This document shows, piece by piece, positions 5,344 through 5,582 of a stretch of 5,582 nucleotides of DNA. Every line of letters starts with the position of its first letter. Positions within the stretch are counted from its first letter, which is position 1. Where the stretch lies: contig CAKRWX010000172.1 in NCBI GenBank assembly GCA_934418055.1, forward strand, positions 1 to 5,582. The letters are read 5' to 3'. The position numbers and the translations under genes were made by a program. The notes under the pieces were generated by a model, which was not told where the DNA came from, searched no databases, and saw only the letters and a program-made list of their open reading frames with translations. The stretch comes from an uncultured Lachnospiraceae bacterium (GTDB lineage: Bacteria > Bacillota > Clostridia > Lachnospirales > Lachnospiraceae).

Positions 5344-5582
5344 ATGTTTGATCGTTTAGATGATATTTTGATCCATTATGAAGAACTGATGCTGGAACTG
5401 AACAACCCTTCTGTTGCGGAGGACCAGAACCGTTTCCGCAAGCTGATGAAGGAGCAGGCAGATTTAGCACCATTGGTAGACGCATACAAAGAATACAAAC
5501 AGGCCAAGCAGGACGAGCAGGACAGCTTAGCATTACTGGAAGAGGAAAAGGACGAGGAGATGCGTGAGTTAGCCAAGGAAGA
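5344..5582 (+). CDS. prfA: Peptide chain release factor 1 (RF1), 3'-truncated by window edge
   Basis: RF1 recognises UAA and UAG stop codons in the ribosomal A site and triggers peptide release. Only the first 79 codons plus two bases are in the window, of about 355-360 expected. What is seen is the helical, charged N-terminal domain: start MFDRLDDILIHYEEL, then NNPSVAEDQNRFRKLMKEQ and LAPLVDAYKEYKQA, the usual RF1 pattern. A Glu-rich helix follows. The codon-recognition motif (PxT) and the GGQ loop that PrmC methylates lie beyond the edge and cannot be checked. RF1 is preferred over RF2 because of the N-terminal sequence, the prmC neighbour and the lack of the RF2 programmed-frameshift signal near the start. 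It probably shares a transcript with yqhQ and prmC, and a hairpin sits in the gap. Confidence 0.93.
   Translation, partial: MFDRLDDILIHYEELMLELNNPSVAEDQNRFRKLMKEQADLAPLVDAYKEYKQAKQDEQDSLALLEEEKDEEMRELAKE

Noticed and set aside
5159..5533. 124-codon minus-strand frame across the prmC-prfA gap
   Set aside because: It overlaps the prmC 3' end and prfA 5' end, both well supported on the + strand, and has no recognisable features.
1..5582. Mobile element, defence system, CRISPR array or biosynthetic cluster
   Set aside because: The window is filled by six conserved housekeeping genes with short gaps; no transposase, spacer-repeat pattern or horizontally acquired block is visible.

Overview
The window looks like an ordinary chromosomal segment of a low-to-mid GC Gram-positive anaerobe, most likely class Clostridia and probably family Lachnospiraceae. 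This is inferred from the gene order rarA / rho / rpmE / yqhQ (DUF1385) / prmC / prfA, strong AGGAG-type ribosome binding sites, Gram-positive-type protein sequences and a Rho with a long low-complexity insert. No species call is possible from the sequence alone. I see no mobile element, CRISPR array, tRNA or rRNA. All six genes are on the + strand.

Layout. Positions 1-1053 hold the 3' four fifths of rarA (AAA+ replication-maintenance ATPase), cut by the left edge. A 163-base gap follows with a likely promoter overlapping the end of rarA, a potential leader hairpin and a possible 7-codon leader ORF. Positions 1217-2986 encode transcription terminator Rho (589 aa), extended relative to E. coli Rho by about 165 residues of Tyr/Arg/Gln/Asn-rich, lysine-free, apparently disordered sequence between the N-terminal helical domain and the RNA-binding domain. 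A good extended -10 promoter then drives rpmE (ribosomal protein bL31, zinc-binding form, 3100-3309). A strong intrinsic terminator follows whose 3' arm can also pair with a segment just after the rpmE stop, so two mutually exclusive folds are possible. Next come yqhQ (DUF1385 membrane protein of unknown function, 3454-4407) and prmC (release-factor glutamine methyltransferase, 4404-5276), overlapping by ATGA. A 34-base hairpin directly after the prmC stop separates it from prfA (release factor 1, 5344 to the right edge, truncated).

How the genes fit together. The window groups factors that end gene expression steps: Rho ends transcription, RF1 ends translation at UAA/UAG, and PrmC methylates the GGQ glutamine of RF1 and RF2. 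bL31 is a ribosomal protein. YqhQ has no established role but is translationally coupled to PrmC here. The content is mostly core housekeeping. The most interesting signals are the prion-like/condensate-type insert in Rho and its internal repeats, and the RNA structures in the gaps before rho, after rpmE and before prfA. None of these was tested computationally; the pairings were read by eye.
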